Below are positions 63,354 to 64,000 of a stretch of 64,000 nt of DNA, piece by piece (position 1 is the first letter of the stretch; the number at the start of each line of letters is the position of its first letter). Origin of the DNA: Campylobacter concisus (GTDB lineage Bacteria; Campylobacterota; Campylobacteria; Campylobacterales; Campylobacteraceae). Under the pieces are notes generated by a model. That model worked only from the letters and a program-made list of their open reading frames with translations, had not been told where the DNA came from and did no database searches. The stretch lies in assembly GCF_003048405.1 (NCBI RefSeq), contig NZ_PIQS01000004.1:62001-126000 (forward strand), written 5' to 3'. The translations under genes were made by a program, and so were the position numbers.

Positions 63354-64000
63354 TTATTTAAACGCCAAAAAGCTCATGAAATTTCCCCACTTAAATGTGC
63401 TCTCGACTCGCTTAAAGCCAGCATTTATGGCTAAGCTTCTATTTTCTTCTTCAGTGTATGGCACCAGCACATTTTCAAGTGCCTCTCTTTTTTGGGCGAT
63501 CTCATAGCGTGAGTAGCCTTGCGCCTGCTTGTAGTCTTCATAAATTTCTATGACGCTTTTAGTAAGCTTTTTATCTTCAAAAATGATCTTTTCACTAAAC
63601 AAAAAAACTCCATTTTCATTTAGTCCGTTATAAATTTTTTGCACTAGATCGGCCCTTTTTGGTGGTCTTATAAACTGCAAAGTATAGTTTGCCAAAACTG
63701 CATCAAAGCCCGCTAGCTCACACTTTAAAATATCATCAAGCAAAAATTTTATCTTTGCTCCATATGCCTTTGCCTTATTTTTGGCATTTGCTAGCATAGC
63801 TTCAGAGTTATCCACGCCACTCAGCACGAGGTCGTTTCTAAGGTTGTTTAGCAAAAGCAGGCTATTTGCCGTCGAGCAGCCAAGGTCGCATACACTTGCA
63901 TCTTTTGGCAAAATTTTAGCTAGCAGCTTTGCGTTTAAATTTGAACTCACATCATAAAACGGCACCGAGCGCGAGATCATATCATCAAAAACGCTCGCCA
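63354..64000 (-). CDS. cmoA: carboxy-SAM synthase CmoA (5' end beyond window)
   Basis: At least 215 residues; the frame is open to the right edge ('ASVFDDMISRSVPFYD'), and the ATG at 63980 is internal because 'VFDDMISRSVPxY' is a conserved CmoA segment well after the real start. The SAM motif is 'SVCDLGCSTANSLLLL', then 'GVDNSEAMLANAK' and 'NYTLQFIRPPKRADLVQKIYNGL'. CmoA turns SAM and prephenate into carboxy-SAM for CmoB (49432-50301 here). Confidence 0.92.
   Translation of the reverse strand, partial: ASVFDDMISRSVPFYDVSSNLNAKLLAKILPKDASVCDLGCSTANSLLLLNNLRNDLVLSGVDNSEAMLANAKNKAKAYGAKIKFLLDDILKCELAGFDAVLANYTLQFIRPPKRADLVQKIYNGLNENGVFLFSEKIIFEDKKLTKSVIEIYEDYKQAQGYSRYEIAQKREALENVLVPYTEEENRSLAINAGFKRVESTFKWGNFMSFLAFK

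Overview
The window reads as chromosome of a Campylobacter, most likely of the concisus/curvus/rectus group (inference: low GC, FlaC, PEB4, MOMP, CiaD-like and Cj0977-like proteins, and gene orders that I recall from C. jejuni such as nth/peb4/fba, nadE/lpxK/thrC/kdsB, rrf2/flhA and cj0977/cmoB). No species can be fixed from sequence alone.

Layout. (1) 1-2898: right-hand end of a Mu/P2-type prophage. It holds tail genes U (3' end), X and D, a second, broken and divergent copy of D, and one reverse-strand cargo gene of unknown function. It stops at two 22-bp tandem repeats that look like transposable-phage end-binding sites. (2) 2899-3981: the 3' remainder of a lipid A/flagellar-type phosphoethanolamine transferase gene, apparently split by the prophage and then frameshifted. 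(3) 4028-11504: a long reverse-strand run leuD-leuB-TPR-CiaD-like-cca-trmL-nuclease-small protein-glyS, mostly with overlapping stop/start codons. (4) About 11.1-17.4 kb: a stretch of richer-GC codon use holding a probable reactive-sulfur module: a Crp/Fnr-type regulator with a Cys cluster, a Tat-exported SQOR-type sulfide:quinone oxidoreductase, two tandem DUF2892 membrane proteins, a divergent SLAC1/TehA channel and a DsrE-like protein. A 13-bp inverted repeat GTRAC-N3-GTTAC lies before both the regulator and the oxidoreductase. (5) 17.5-25.6 kb: LysE exporter, periplasmic asparaginase, AzlCD, periplasmic MBL protein, Sel1 remnant, a tiny membrane protein, flagellar rod genes and rpoD.

(6) 25.8-33.1 kb: flaC, then a reverse-strand unit peb4-fbaA-MotA/ZorA-like-MotB/ZorB-like-PLP desulfhydrase-hisD. 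(7) 33.2-41.1 kb: nth, dsbD, ppk2, CopD-like, and hrcA-grpE-dnaK with a perfect consensus sigma70 promoter and a CIRCE operator, then an AT-rich gap with a small HTH gene. (8) 41.2-46.6 kb: nadE-DegT-lpxK-cutA-thrC-kdsB. (9) 46.7-53.5 kb: MBL hydrolase, porA-type porin, a small lipoprotein-cmoB-Cj0977-like cluster, and a transglutaminase-MerT-MerP-pepD run. (10) 53.6-60.1 kb: rrf2-flhA-DHH-small-Sel1-pyrB-pyrC as one tightly packed unit. (11) rpsO, a 370-bp AT-rich gap, a selenocysteine-containing FdhF-type formate dehydrogenase with a visible SECIS hairpin, and the start-less cmoA at the right edge.

Five short genes below usual calling size were found by reading between genes (6043-6195, 11816-11977, 21882-21995, 40942-41115, 50303-50470). 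No CRISPR array, rRNA or convincing tRNA was seen.
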